Counted from the first letter of the stretch, positions 1-11,052 are shown. The stretch: 64,000 bases of DNA from Orobanche coerulescens (GCA_033398695.1 CM065818.1:83138092-83202091); one strand, 5' to 3'. The notes: generated by a model from the sequence alone, not told the origin. Numbers and translations are program-made.

Positions 1-679
1 GGAATGCACTCTTAATGTCCATTTGATATATTATAAAGTTCTTATGGGCGGTGAATGCTAGGAATATACTGATGGCTTCTAGTCTGGCTACAGGGGCAAA
101 AGTTTCATCGTAGCAAATGCCTTCTTCCGGTCTGTAACCTTGAGCGACTAGTTGGGATTTTTCTCTTATGACAAGTCCATTTTCATCCTTTTTGTTTCTA
201 AATACCCATTTATTTCCAGTTACATCTTGATGATCTGGTCTAGGTATGAGATACCATATATTATTTCTTTCGAAACCATTTACCTCTTCTTCCATTGAAG
301 TGATCCAGTGGGAATTATTCAGAGCTTTATTGGTCGAAACAGGTTCAAACTAGGCTAAGAATACAGCTAGAGTAAACATATCTAGTTTTCTGAGTTCAGC
401 TTGAGATTTCCAGACAGGAATTGAGACATTCAGATCTGTTTCTTCCTTTGCACAGAGTATAGTTCCTTGTGTATTCTGTATTCTTCTACGAGTGGTTACA
501 CCAGCATCGATATCACCTACAATCAACTTATAAGAGTGATCTTCCAGGCATTTCCTGTCAGGTTCTAACTCGGCATCCCGTACTGTATCTTGTGGTGTTG
601 GAGTCTCGGCTTTAGCTTTTAAAACACCAGTTTCGACTGCTTCTAATCTTACAGTGGCGGGATTGATTTCTAGGTCCAC
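1..679 (-). pseudogene. copia-A reverse transcriptase N-terminus and IN-RT linker
   Basis: The open part at 350-679 encodes the variable linker between integrase and RT, including the STRRRIQNTQG-type stretch (here TTRRRIQNTQG) that also occurs in copia-2 (52.5 kb) and copia-4 (36.5 kb). Below 350 the minus strand reads the beginning of the RT domain: the NSHW segment, a KWVF-type motif and the FAPVARLEA region are recognisable although stops interrupt them. The RT palm motifs lie beyond the window edge. Not functional. Confidence 0.75.
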
Positions 680-1143
680 AACAGGTTCTATTGGAGTTTG
701 GGGATTGTCAATGGAAAGCTTTTGGATGTTCTGGGTTATGTCTTCTACTTCTGTAGGGTCACAATGGGGTTCATCGAGTACTACATGGATGGATTCCTCT
801 ATTGTCAGCTTACTCTTGTTAAATATCCTGAAAGCTTTGCTGACAGAGAAGTATCCTATGAATATACCTTCATTCGACTTTTCGCCGAAGGTTTTGATTT
901 GATCCTTGCCATTGTCTAGAACATAACACCTGCAACCAAAGATGTGAAAATATGTAACAATTGGAGTTTTATTATTCGATAAGCTATGTTGTTATGATTC
1001 TTGTTGATGATATAGTGGTTTTATGTGTTGCATGCTGTATTTGTTGCTTCTCCCCAGAACCGCTGTGGCAATTTTCCTGCAGCTAACATGGTCCTTGTTG
1101 CTTCTTTGAGCGTCCTGTTCTTTCACTTAGCAACGGCATTTTG

Positions 1144-1860
1144 TTAAGGAGTTCGGGCTGCTGAGTATTCATGATGTATGCTATTCTCCGCACAATATTC
1201 CTCTATGAAGCGATTTGTGAATTCAGTGCCTCTGTCGGAACGAATGGATACGATACTTAGCCCTTTCTCATTTTGTAGATTCTTTAGGTGCTCTAGCAAT
1301 TTTGTGGTGGTATCTTTCTTTTTGCTCAGAAAGATTATCCAAGCATACCTGGAAAAATCGTCAACACATACAACACAGTATTTCTTACCTCCTAAACTTA
1401 TAGGGTCTATAGGGCTGTAGAGGTCCATGTGTAGCAAATGCAGTACCCTGCAGGTATGACTTGCTTTTTAGGGTGGTCTTAACTTGCTTGCCTTTCTGAA
1501 GTTGATCTGCGACATCCTTTTGTGCCATAGCCAGCTTTGATCTGCAATGCCTTTGGCAAGAAAACGTGGAATAGTGGAGCTCGTTACATATTACCTGATC
1601 GGCTTCCTGTGATAACACCTTCCTTGGTCTTGATGTCCTTCGCCCTATAGTGATCTATATAGAATTTGATCGAGAACTGTTTGTCACAGAACTGGCTAAT
1701 ATTAAGTAGATTATATTGTAATCCTTCAACATAGGCTACATAAGTGATTTTAAACTTTCCTACAACAAGGTTCTCTTTCCTCTTGTTCTTTCTTTGGATT
1801 TGTCACCGAATTGTATCTTCGGACCACGACCTTCCACGTAGTCTGACAGCTTGCTAATAT
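1144..1860 (-). pseudogene. copia-A integrase (pre-integrase zinc region and catalytic core)
   Basis: The segment 1144-1437 is an uninterrupted stretch of the rve core: it has the first catalytic Asp in HMDLYSPI, then VDDFSRYAW, and the second Asp in SDRGTEF. The upstream H2C2 pre-integrase part (about 1440-1860) is broken by stops and frameshifts. Integrase would insert the cDNA into host DNA. The third catalytic residue (Glu) should follow beyond 1144 but the frame is lost there. The sequence aligns well by eye with copia-2 residues encoded at 51540-51850. Confidence 0.82.
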
Positions 1861-1861
1861 C

Positions 1862-2158
1862 TCATGTCATATGCCGAGAACATCCATTGTCGAAGTACCA
1901 GATGTCCTTTTTCTTGATATCCTGCAAGCAAAGAGTTAAGGTAGATTTAGGTCCCCTTTGATTATTGGGTCCATGGATGTTAGTGCCTTTTGGCACCCAA
2001 ATTTGCTTGATAGCAATTGGTTTGCTATAGGTTTCTTTTGGTCCAGTTTTGCGATATTTACATGGGGTAGGCACATATTTGCTGTAATCTTGATTATTAT
2101 GTATGAAAAATCTAGGGTTTTGGTTCCAGTACGACTGCCATCTTGGAGGGAGAACCAT
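1862..2158 (-). pseudogene. copia-A gag tail and aspartic protease start
   Basis: A 98-codon fragment ends in WYFDNGCSRHMT, the plant copia protease active-site region, which is normally (W)(Y/F)xDSGCSRHMTG. The catalytic Asp is present but the next residue is Asn instead of Ser. Upstream lies the Asn/Lys-rich basic tail typical of gag in this family (compare copia-2 at 50704-50934). Protease would process the gag-pol polyprotein. Confidence 0.8.
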
Positions 2159-2318
2159 TTTCTTCGGCCTTATAGCTTGCCTTCTAGTTTCTAATTGGAT
2201 TCCCAGAGCTGTTGGTACTGCGCGGCCTTACAGCTTGCTTCTAGGCGGACTATATAATTGGTACTACTGTGGTGCGTGCCTCTGATACTTAAATACATCC
2301 TTGGCGCTGTTGGTATGC

Positions 2319-2957
2319 TCAGGGAGCATAATGTTGATAACAACTCACAGGTCTAGGTGGCTGATTTTTCAGCTGTTTAGGCATAATCACAGCCTTTAGT
2401 GTACGAGAAGAGGCAGTTGTAACCTTTGTGGGACTCGGGACCTCTTCGGGTTCAAGAATGGGTTCCACTCCCCCAACGAACATCGTAATAGATTTTCCCT
2501 TATGGGAGAATGAGTCATATCTTTGGCCACGTTTATCGTGGGCCTGCTGCCTAGTGTCTAGAATTTCTTCCATCCTTCTAGAAGATTTTTCAAATAATTT
2601 CAGGATGGTGTCGAGTTCTCCTTCTCGTTTCTCAAGAGTTTGTACTTTAGCTTCGAGTAAAACATAATCATTTGTCTTACACTAACTATGAGACTTTGCC
2701 TCATTTAGATCTTTCCCAAGTTGATGATTGCTTTCCATGAGTTTTTCATAAGTGACTTTGCTATTTTCGCAATTCAAAAACTTATATTCATAGTTTTTTT
2801 TGAGTAAGTCATTTTCATCTTTCATCTCTAGATTTAAAATGGCAAGCTGTATGTTTTCTTGTTTGAGCGTCTCATTATATTTTTGAATGGTTTTAAATTC
2901 ATTCATCATATTTTCAAACGTATGCGATGCGTTAATAGGAATAGTTGAGTTTGAGCT
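2319..2957 (-). pseudogene. copia-A gag C-terminal coiled coil
   Basis: Two open pieces, 2319-2573 and 2682-2909, encode a long heptad-like, Lys/Glu/Asn-rich coiled coil (MMNEFKTIQK...NHQLGKDLNEAKSHS) followed by an EEILDTRQQ segment. It matches the gag tail of copia-2 at about 49900-50380 residue for residue over many positions. The gag N-terminal domain and zinc knuckle are missing because the copy is interrupted at 2958. Confidence 0.78.
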
Positions 2958-4766
2958 TGTAACACCCCCAAAATTCGACTGGGAATGTCACATGGTGTAG
3001 ACCCTTCTCACAAGAATCTACCAGGCTAAACTCCAAAAGACTGCTCAATGATAGACCGACTGAGGTCAATTTAATTACAAAATAGACCAACAAGGTCATT
3101 AAACAATTCAAAAACAACATAGTTCACAACTCAACGACAATAATAAACTTGAATACAGAAAAGAATGACAACTCAATTTAAGAAATGAAAACCACACCCG
3201 TGCAAGGGTGAATACTCGATCACAAGAGAAATACTGACCAAAATAAAACAAAAGAAAACACTCTGACTCTTGTGTGATTAGCATCATTGTCCTCCATCTC
3301 CTTCCAAGCCAATCCCGTGACTACTCCCGAGATGCAAACCTGAGCGCATAACAGGCACCCACCCCCAAAAAGTCGGGGGTTCGAAAACTGGAATTTTGCT
3401 AGTGCAAGTACATAATATGCAAGATATACGAAAAATACCAACACAAAACTCAACAGCCGCAAAGCCTTAACACGAACCACATATTCACACAACCAGCACA
3501 GAAGAGCATTCACACAGACATATTTTCTTTATGGAACATAACATCAAGGAAAACTTTAGACGAGCCCCAATAAGTCAAAAGAACTAGTTCGAAAACCCCT
3601 TATTAAAAGAAATATTTCGGAAAAACATTTTGATAAGATGATTTGGAAATGTTATTGTAGACTTGGCCATTTTGGGGTTTTGAAAAATCGAATGGAAATA
3701 CTTTTAGATAATAACTTCAAAATTTCTCAGGTCCTTGACCCAGTATGTGGAAGACAATTTTACAGGAAAACCATTTCAATGTTATTCGGGGTCCTCAACC
3801 CCATTTGCAGAAAACTATCACAAGAACAATCATCTCAACATCTCACGGGGTCCTCGACCCAGTCCACATAATATCATCACAAGAACAATCATCTCAACAT
3901 TCCACAGAACACTTCACAGCACAATCAATGTCACAACCTCTCATTTCGACAAATCCTGCTCAAGACCCTTGATTAGTTAACCCTCGAAAATCTCGTCAGA
4001 TATCCTTAGTTAATTATTCCTGATACCAACATTTAAACGAGTTGAAACAAACTTTCAGAAACACAAATCTCAGACTTTATCGAGACCAACATTTAAGACG
4101 AGTTCAAAAGAACTTTTGAAGTACGAAAATTTTTCAGTATCGGGGTCTTAGTTGTCACTCGATTATTCGTAACCAATAAGCCTTCCAGGAGCCTCCCTTG
4201 CACACCTGTGCACCGGCTTCCACTACACTATGTTGGCCGCCCCTTAAACATGTCACTGTGCTGGCGCTCACTCCCACAAGAGCCGACCTTTGCACACACA
4301 TTAGGTAACACCGGCGTTCACCAACCATATGGAGCCGCTCATTGCAGCGTACACAGGCCGGAGTACATGCCCCGCCCTCAGAGGCTCCGGATACGATGTC
4401 TCTCACGAAAAAATATTCACATTGTTTCAAACATCAAGCACACAGTCAATCATCGCAATAAGTATCAAAATCAGTACACAAATTCACACAAATTATCTGT
4501 CAATCAACAACTACACAGACAAACAACACCACGCACGTTATCAATCAAAACTCGGCACAATACGCCTTCAGGCATAAGCAAACCAACACTTACACATTTA
4601 TCCCTGAATCGTAATTCAACCATATAGACATACCTGGCTATATTATCTCTATAAATATAGCTTATACTTTAATCCAAATCAAGTATGTCAAACTAATATT
4701 AACATCAATCACTCTATTCACAAAAATATGTATATATATATATATATATATATCTATATATATATG
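2958..4766 (-). mobile_element. gypsy-type LTR fragment, minus orientation
   Basis: The left edge is TGTAACACCCCC directly inside the copia-A gag. Read on the minus strand this is an LTR end (...GGGGGTGTTACA). The stretch around 3360-3410 (CTAGTGCAAGTA, AAGTCGGGGGTT) matches, in reverse, positions 23370-23410 of the LTR at 21819-24161, where a purine tract proves the orientation. The stretch 4230-4760 matches 29440-29960 of the composite LTR. Three copies of a GGGGTCCTCGACCC-like word lie at about 3730-3860. No coding region was recognised; the short ORFs here are incidental. The LTR start is not seen because a TIR element follows at 4767. Confidence 0.7.
4727..4766. repeat. (TA)n microsatellite and insertion site of the 862-bp TIR element
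   Basis: A TATATA run with one interruption borders the TIR element on its left, and another TATATATA run follows it at 5629. The AT run therefore probably was the insertion target, and a target duplication cannot be measured exactly. Confidence 0.7.
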
Positions 4767-5628
4767 GTGGGGTTATTCTAAAAAGGGTCTTATAATAAAA
4801 AGTGTAGGAAGGATTGTGGGAGTGACATGTGTCATCCCCATTCCACATCATATGATATTGATCACCCCCCACCCCCACCACCCCCCACTCCCCACCCACC
4901 CACCCCCCACGCGAAAAAAATTTTCTGGCAAAATTTTTTTTTGGGGGCAAAAAATTTTTTTCCGCCAAAAATTTCCTTAAAATTTATAAGTGCATCACAT
5001 TTATAAAGTTACTGCATCACAGTTATAAAGTCACTGCATCACAATTATGATTTTAGTGCATTAAGGTTATAAGTTACTGCATCATAGTTGATGCACTTAA
5101 CTATAAACTATGATGCAGTAACTTATAATAAAGACGCACCAAAACTTATTAGTGTGATGCACTAATGATATAAAAAAAGTGTAGTACTTGTTTAAAAAAG
5201 AATCATATTTAATTTTGAAGCAATTACATACATATATGATGCAGAGAAACTTAGGATGATGCAGTTTCCTATAACTATAATGCAGTTACATACATGATTC
5301 ACTTACTTTTAACTATAATGCAGTTACATACATATATGATGCAGAGAAACTTAGGATGATGCAGTTTCTTATAACTATAATGCAGTAAACTTATAACTAT
5401 GATGCATTAAAACCCAGGTGCATCACCGTTATGAAATTTGGTGCATCATAGTTATAACTAATTTTTATAACTGTGATGCACCAAAATAAAATGGTGCATC
5501 ATAGTTATAAAATTTTGGTGGGGCATGTAATATGATGTGTCATATGATGTGAAATAGGGATGACACATGTCACTCACACAATTCTTCCTACACTTTTTAT
5601 TATAAGATTCTTTTTAGAATAACCCCAC
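4767..5628. mobile_element. Non-autonomous DNA transposon with ~85-bp TIRs and internal TGCATCA repeats
   Basis: The left end GTGGGGTTATTCTAAAAAG is an inverted copy of the right end CTTTTTAGAATAACCCCAC. The inverted match continues for about 85 bases through AGTGTAGGA and GTGACATGTGTCATCCC with only a few mismatches. The interior has no ORF. It is filled with many copies, in both orientations, of a word close to TGCATCAYAGTTATAA (4990-5520), plus direct repeats of GATGCAGAGAAACTTAGGA (about 5240 and 5339). Flanks are TA-rich. Long TIRs would fit a Mutator-like MITE, but the superfamily is not established. Confidence 0.8.
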
Positions 5629-5781
5629 TATATATATATATATGTAGTATTGAGTAGATTTATAGAGGTATATTAAAATGTAATGTATATAATTAGTTAT
5701 ATGTTAATGTAAAAAGTACGTATATAATTTATGAAACTAAAGAGGTAGAAAACTGATAAATTCTATTTGCATATTTGGGAC
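5629..5781. other. AT-rich spacer, no gene seen
   Basis: About 150 bases of AT-rich sequence between two DNA transposons. The last 8 bases (TTTGGGAC, 5774-5781) are the left target duplication of the hAT element. Together with 6643-6760 this may be the remains of another small element. Confidence 0.5.
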
Positions 5782-5942
5782 TGGGGCTGTTAGCGGTCCG
5801 AGTGAACCCGAAACCCGGTCATGAACCGGACCGAAAAACCCGGGACCGAAACTCACCCGATAATTAACGAGTTCGGATTCGAGTTCTAAATATTGAACCG
5901 AAACCGATAAGACCCGGACCGAGAAAACCGGAAAAGACCCGG

Positions 5943-5992
<50 letters not shown>

Positions 5993-6010
5993 TCACACAC
6001 ACACACACAC
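5943..6010. repeat. (AT)n-(AC)n compound microsatellite
   Basis: About 25 AT dinucleotides followed by CA/AC dinucleotides inside the hAT element. It creates a false ORF on the minus strand (poly Tyr-Ile). Confidence 0.9.
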
Positions 6011-6234
6011 CAAACAAAGCCTAAGGCCTTTGGTATATAAATTTTTTATTACTTGTTATTATATTTATTAATTATAGTAATAAAAAATTAATTAATAACT
6101 TGATAATAATAGATCTAATTAATACAAAATAATTAATAACAATACAATATAATATAGATCTAATTAATACAAAATAAAAAATAACAAAATAATTCCCTTG
6201 TTTAAAACCATCAGGGAATTGGGATTTTTTTCCC

Positions 6235-6353
6235 ATCCCACATTGCTTGGTTCACCTTGAGTTCCATCACCATTTTGCTTAAGGTTTCATCCCACATTGC
6301 CTGGTTCACCTTGAGTTCCATCACCATTTTGCTTAAGGTTTCATCCCACATTG
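6235..6353 (+). repeat. 54-bp tandem repeat, three ATCCCACATTG boxes
   Basis: ATCCCACATTG occurs at 6235, 6289 and 6343, exactly 54 bases apart. The sequence between (GGTTCACCTTGAGTTCCATC...) is repeated with a single C/T change. The box resembles the plant snRNA upstream sequence element RTCCCACATCG. Confidence 0.85.
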
Positions 6354-6395
6354 GTGGGATAAACCATCTAAAAGCCTTGGTATCAACTATAAATA
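6343..6395 (+). promoter_or_regulatory. USE-like box plus TATA box inside the hAT element
   Basis: The third ATCCCACATTG (6343-6353) is followed after 34 bases by TATAAATA (6388-6395). In plants the USE-TATA spacing of RNA polymerase II snRNA genes is known to be about 33-34 bases. No snRNA-like body was recognised downstream; the following sequence is the CCGG-rich subterminal region. Promoter activity is inferred. Confidence 0.45.
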
Positions 6396-6642
6396 TGCCT
6401 CCTCCCTTCCACTACTCTCTCATTTATGGATTCGGGTTTCCGGGTTCCGGATTCGGGTTTTGGATTCGGGTTTCGGATTCGGACCGGGTCTACCCGGTAC
6501 CTATTTCGGACCGGTTCCGGATCTTAAATATGACCCGGTTTTCTTACCGGTCCGGACCGGGTCTATCCGGTAGCTTACCGGACCGGTTCCGGGTCTGTGA
6601 AAAACCGGGCCGGACCGGTCCGATAACAGCCCTATTTGGGAC

Positions 6643-6769
6643 ATATTTTCCTAGTTTTCAGCAGTTTTCTTATAAATTGAAAACGCAGAAAATTTTAGAA
6701 AATTTTGGAGACAAAAGTGGAAAAATTTTCCACAAGTAAACAACCCCTGATTTTCCCCCTTTTTGATAA
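6643..6769. other. Short spacer with a possible MITE end
   Basis: Contains AAAATTTT/AGAAAATTTT words and, read on the minus strand near 6751, GGGTTGTTTACTTGTGG, which resembles the end of common plant MITEs. No gene. The element identity is uncertain. Confidence 0.35.
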
Positions 6770-6789
6770 AGTTTAACATGTTGGGAGAG

Positions 6790-7973
6790 ATAAGATCATT
6801 TACCAACTGATTGCGGGTGCAACGGAGGACGCATACCCATTTTCTCTATGTCTACACGAGCCTGGACACCATCTTTTGTTTTGTCATTAATATTGAGAAG
6901 TGTGCCGATCACACCATCGCACACAGTTTTTTCGACATGCATAAAATCTTTGTAAAGTCTAACATTTAGTTTGCTCCACTATGGAAGATCAAAGAATATG
7001 GACCTCTTCTTCCATATGTTTGTCGCAATAGACTCTTTTCCCAAATATAGTATTGATATTCTTAACGCGATCGTAAACTTGCTCACCTATTAATGGTGTC
7101 GATGAAAATTCCTCTTCCTGGTATCCATTAAAAGCTTTTCTCAATCTACGATATGGGTGATGGCGATTGAGAAACCTCCAATGTTGAGTGTAAACTATTT
7201 TTTCCCGTATTTCAACCGAACGTAGCTTGTGTTTTCTTCACATATATGACATGCATGATGCCCCTTCACACTATACCCGCTCAAGTTTCCATATGCCGGA
7301 AAGTCATTAATGGTACAAAATAACATTGCACGTAGCTTGAAACGTTGCTGGTGATACCCATCAAACACGTCACCCCCTTCGTCCCATAACATTCTCAAAT
7401 CATCAATCAACGGACTTAGATAAACATTATGTCATTTCCTGGCTGTTTAGGGCCTGAAATCATCATTGACAACATAACATATTTATGCTTCATATGTAAC
7501 CAATGAGATAAATTATACATCACAAGTAGGACAGACCATGAGCTATGCTTAGTGCTTAAATTACCAAACGGATTCATCCCATCTGTGGCAAGTCCAAGCC
7601 TAAGGTTTCTTGCCTCACCCCTAAAATACGGAAATAAATTATCTATCTTCTTCCACTATACAGAATCAGCAGGATGATGAATTAGTCTGTCGCATTTTCT
7701 CCCTTCTGCGTGCCATATGAGGTTATTTGCATCATCCTTATTAGCAAACAATCGCTTGAACCTTGGAATAATGGGGAGATACCATAACACCTTCACTTGA
7801 GGCCCTCGTTGTGTGCTTTCTCCATCACTAGAATCATCATGCTTCACTTTGTAGCGTGATGCCCCACACCTAGGACACTTATGCAATAATTCAAACTCTT
7901 TTCGGTACAATATGCAATCACTAGGGCAGGCGTGTGTTTTCTTATACGCCAAACTCATCGGATAGATAACCAC
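6790..7973 (-). pseudogene. CACTA transposase TNP2 (Transposase_21) relic
   Basis: The two open pieces are 7656-7973 and 7195-7410. The first has HACPSDCILYRKEF and CPRCGASRYK, typical of the TNP2 N-terminal region. The second has LWDEGG, FNDFP-like (INDFPAYGNLSGYSVKG) and HACHICEE, a cysteine-rich motif of the family. Between and beyond them the same strand reads in broken frames: RNLRLGLATDGMNPFGN, the conserved region with a catalytic Asp, and near 6800-6850 the MGMRPPLHP motif. Known role: binds element ends and catalyses cut-and-paste transposition. At least one stop at about 7655 and several frame changes make it a pseudogene. Confidence 0.8.
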
Positions 7974-8754
7974 TTTGTAATGGACATACCCAGTGTTTTA
8001 AAACACTTCAATCAATCCCAAAATAAATATCCAATTCAAAAGTTATAGCAATTCCTCCATGATCAACTCGTGCCACGAAAGTGTTGCTATGTTGAAGAAT
8101 ACTCGCACAACATGCATGCCAATCTCATTTTCACGAAGCATTATGCTTCAATTGTGACTGTATAAAATTAATTACCATATTTCATTAACTCTTATATAAG
8201 TTATTTACGTTCTATATTTACTTCTAATGACATAGGAATTAGAATACTTATATCTAAGATCCAATTTCCAGCCATGAACGCGACTTTGACATTAAACGTA
8301 TCCAGATTTTAATTGTTTCTGGTATATTGAATCCTGTTGTTTGAATATCTGAATAGTTTCGTTTTTAAGGACAAACAAGCTATGAAACATATATACATGA
8401 AATTAAAGTGAGAAAACAAGGATTACATACCTTATATGCGAAAACCGAGATGCATGGCGGTGAGAAAATCTGATGCAATGGCGAAGGCCACGTCCGACGA
8501 GAAAATCTTGGGCAAGTTTTGATGCACGGCGAAGGCCAATCATCCTGCGAGATCGTTCTTCTTAGGTCGGGGCGGCCAGACCGAGGGTTACCGCGTGCAC
8601 AACCAGAACAGGAGTAGGGATGCAACAACGAGAAAATCGAGGTGCATGAAGGTGCACGGTGACGGCGACGGTGAAGGGCGATGTGAAAATTAGGAGGGTT
8701 TTTGGTAGCGTAGTACAGAGAGGTTGGGAAAGAGGCGGAGGACGAGAAAATAAT

Positions 8755-9045
8755 AGAACTGTGGCAACTCCTTTTTTTTAATGTTACAACAACAGTGGTT
8801 GTCTAAAACAACCGGTGTTAAACTTATGCATTTAACAACGGTTTTCACTTAAAAACTGCTGTCGAAGTTATTTTAATATTTAATAACTGTTGTTTGAAGT
8901 AAACGTTGTTAATTGTCAAAACGTTAGCGGTTTCTCTAAAAAATCGTTGTTAAGATTTTTTTTGGAAATAATTAACATCGGTTATCATAATAACCATTGT
9001 TAATGTTTCTTATAACAGCGGTTATTGATAACTGCTGATATTAGG
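8755..9045. repeat. CACTA subterminal repeat array
   Basis: About a dozen copies of words such as AACAACGGTT, AACATCGGTT, AACAGCGGTT and reverse forms (AACCGTTGTT-like) lie within 290 bases. Such arrays bind the element's own DNA-binding protein in known CACTA transposons. Confidence 0.7.
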
Positions 9046-9641
9046 ATCGACTCTGAGGAGTACCTGAGGGGTGTAGTCTACATTTGTATGTTATGTTATC
9101 TCCTTGCTTTGTCGTTTCGAATTTTGGATACAAACTTCTTTTGTTAGAACTGGACCGGATGGTTGAACTTCTCTGTTTTCAACTCTGTTGACTCGTTTGC
9201 GTTCGTTGACATTTTCTGAACTTGTCTTATCTTTTGTTATTTGTTGATCGTACGAGTTGTGATATTGTTTCGGAATAGTCCGTTTGTCGTTGTGACTTTT
9301 TCCGAATTCGGCTCCATTCCTGTGAATCTTATGTGAACGCATATCTTGTTGTTTTGACTAGATCACCTACTGTATCGAGTCTAGGTGTGAACTTCGGAGT
9401 TGTTATTTTATTTTTGATGTTCGCCGTGATTCGAATATGATTGTTCGATTGTTGTTGTCCAATCATTTGTTGTCCGGTTTTTGCTGATCTTATTTTTTAG
9501 CATTCATATCACTTTGTAATTTCTTTAAGTTGGGGGAAATTAGCTTCGTATTCGATCTTCCAAACCTTGGGTTGTGGAGTTCGTATTTGTTTAGTGGTTA
9601 ACCCGCGTTTCGATTGATGTACTATTCGGATTGGTCAACCG
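9046..9641 (+). mobile_element. 3' untranslated internal part of a gypsy element (left half)
   Basis: The sequence up to 9641 is continuous with 21624 once copia-1 and one copy of its AACCG duplication are removed, and leads into a polypurine tract and LTR at 21803-24161. It therefore is the 3' internal region of that element. No gag or pol motif was recognised; a broken ORF on the minus strand (9091-9342) has no known motif. Confidence 0.55.
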
Positions 9642-11052
9642 TGTAGGTCACAAGTCGTCCAGGAACAAGTCTAGAGGGGGGGGTGAATAGACTTGTTGAA
9701 ACTCTTGAACTCTTTTTCACGAAGAGTGAGTTTTTTCAGCTGATAGTCAAACAAATGACTTGGAGTCGTTTGTTCTTGGATATGTGCGAAAGTCAGCTGA
9801 TGACGAATATAAATAAACTTAATGAAACACTTAACAATGTATGCAGCAGTTAGAGTATGATGCAGTAAAACAGTAAATAACACAGGCAATTATAGTGGTC
9901 TCAGAGGTGGGGTAATCCTCTACTAATCCACTTTTCTCCAAACCAGTTGGAGATGAATTCACTATAATTTTCAACCAGTGATAAATATTACAGTGATTCA
10001 CAACACACTACAACAGCTTCCAACCAGTGGAAATCCGTGCCGTTGTACACACACTTGACTGCCTTACACCTCTTGATCCTCGATCCTCGGATGCTCTTAC
10101 AGTCTCTTACTTCAACCAGTGAAGTACCCCGTACTCAAGATTATAGACAAGAGTGTTTGTCTTCTCCAACATAAGAGCTTCCTTAAGTATGAACTTTTAG
10201 ATCTGCTCTTTTCACGATGCTATTTGATTGCTTGAGATTGCTTGATTGCTTTGATCGCTATAATGTATGTTCGCACCGGTAGTTGCTCAGTTTCAAATCT
10301 CTGGATATATATAGGTCAGATCTCTGAGCTTCTTCCTTGTAGCCGTTGCAAATCTTTGAACAAATCCGTCCGTTGGAGAGAGACTTCATTGTTTAATCTT
10401 TTCTGAACGTTGCAAGGCTGGATTCCCATTATTTAATTTTATCTTCCGACCGTTGTGAGGACTTCTGCATGTGAGCGCCGAATCTTTTGAATATAAAAGG
10501 ATTAAAGTCTTCACGGTGGGTCAGGATGATTTAATTAAATCATATCTCTTGCGGGAATCACTCCAATTTGTCTCTTCACGTTGCATGTGAGCTTTCCGTA
10601 ATATTTGACTTTTCAAAGCATGCTGACGTGGACTTGGAGTACTAGGCTGTAGTCGAGTAGGCTGATGTGCAGCTTACATCTCTGCAGGTAGGTCCTCTCG
10701 GCTGTTCACTGTTTGTGACTTGTCTGGTCAGGTGACTTCCCTGAGGTACCTCGGCTGCAGTCTGGTCAAACTTCTCTGATAAATTTAGTTGACCAGGGCT
10801 ACTCTGACTGGAGTCGGCTGCTCCTCTCTGATGGACTAGGCTGTACTTAGTACTTAGCCGTTTTTCAGCCTAACTAACTTTGGCCTACAGAAGATACTCA
10901 TTTGGTTCTTCTTTACATTTTGCCAAGTTTTATACTTAACATATTTTGGCCTATGGAAGATACTCATTTGGTTCTTCCTTACATTTTGCCAAGTAATAAA
11001 CATTTGATTTTAACTTAATGACATCATCAAAATCTAACAAGTATTCCTAACA
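9642..11052 (-). repeat. copia-1 3' LTR
   Basis: 1411 bp, beginning TGTTAGGAATAC and ending GACCTACA on the minus strand. It carries the upstream-promoter part of the LTR and, by family rule, transcript termination. It differs from the 5' LTR by a 14-base indel near 9830 and by differences concentrated at 10645-10810. Confidence 0.92.

Larger units (their letters stand above)
1..2957 (-). mobile_element. copia-A: partial Ty1/copia retrotransposon
   Basis: Read on the minus strand this fragment runs from the coiled-coil C-terminus of gag (right end) through protease and integrase to the first part of reverse transcriptase, where the window begins. The order gag-PR-IN-RT is the Ty1/copia order. 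Its proteins closely resemble those of copia-2 and copia-4 in this window (same GGKKYC...VDD.SRYAW integrase core), so the three belong to one family, probably of the SIRE-like group. The right end is cut inside gag by a gypsy-type LTR starting at 2958. No LTR of this copy is in the window. Many stops and frameshifts show that it is dead. Confidence 0.88.
5782..6634. mobile_element. Non-autonomous hAT-type element, 8-bp target duplication
   Basis: The ends are TGGGGCTGTTAGCGG and, read in reverse from the right, TAGGGCTGTTATCGG, i.e. imperfect TIRs of hAT type. Both sides are flanked by the same 8 bases TTTGGGAC (5774-5781 and 6635-6642), the hAT duplication length. Both subterminal regions are rich in CCGGACCG/ACCCGG words facing each other, likely transposase-binding repeats. 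The element carries an AT/AC microsatellite and a 54-bp tandem repeat with promoter-like motifs, but no transposase. Confidence 0.85.
6770..9045 (-). mobile_element. Decayed CACTA (En/Spm-like) DNA transposon
   Basis: The core encodes a TNP2-type transposase on the minus strand. The right part (8755-9045) is a dense array of AACMRCGGTT-like words in both orientations, the subterminal repeat pattern of CACTA elements. The terminal CACTA...TAGTG bases were not found at either side, so both ends are approximate or truncated. The region 8000-8750 between transposase and repeats shows no convincing exon; a GC-richer stretch at 8440-8700 may be 5' leader. Confidence 0.72.

Noticed and set aside
4208..4627. 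139-codon plus-strand ORF, repeated at 29460-29743
   Set aside because: Repeated because the LTR is repeated; frames and stops differ between copies, so no coding constraint.
5737..6006. Minus-strand ORF with poly Tyr-Ile start
   Set aside because: Created by the (AT)n microsatellite inside the hAT element; no family motif.
8380..8628. Minus-strand ORF with Cys/Pro/Arg-rich product
   Set aside because: No known motif, lies in the CACTA 5' region; composition-driven.
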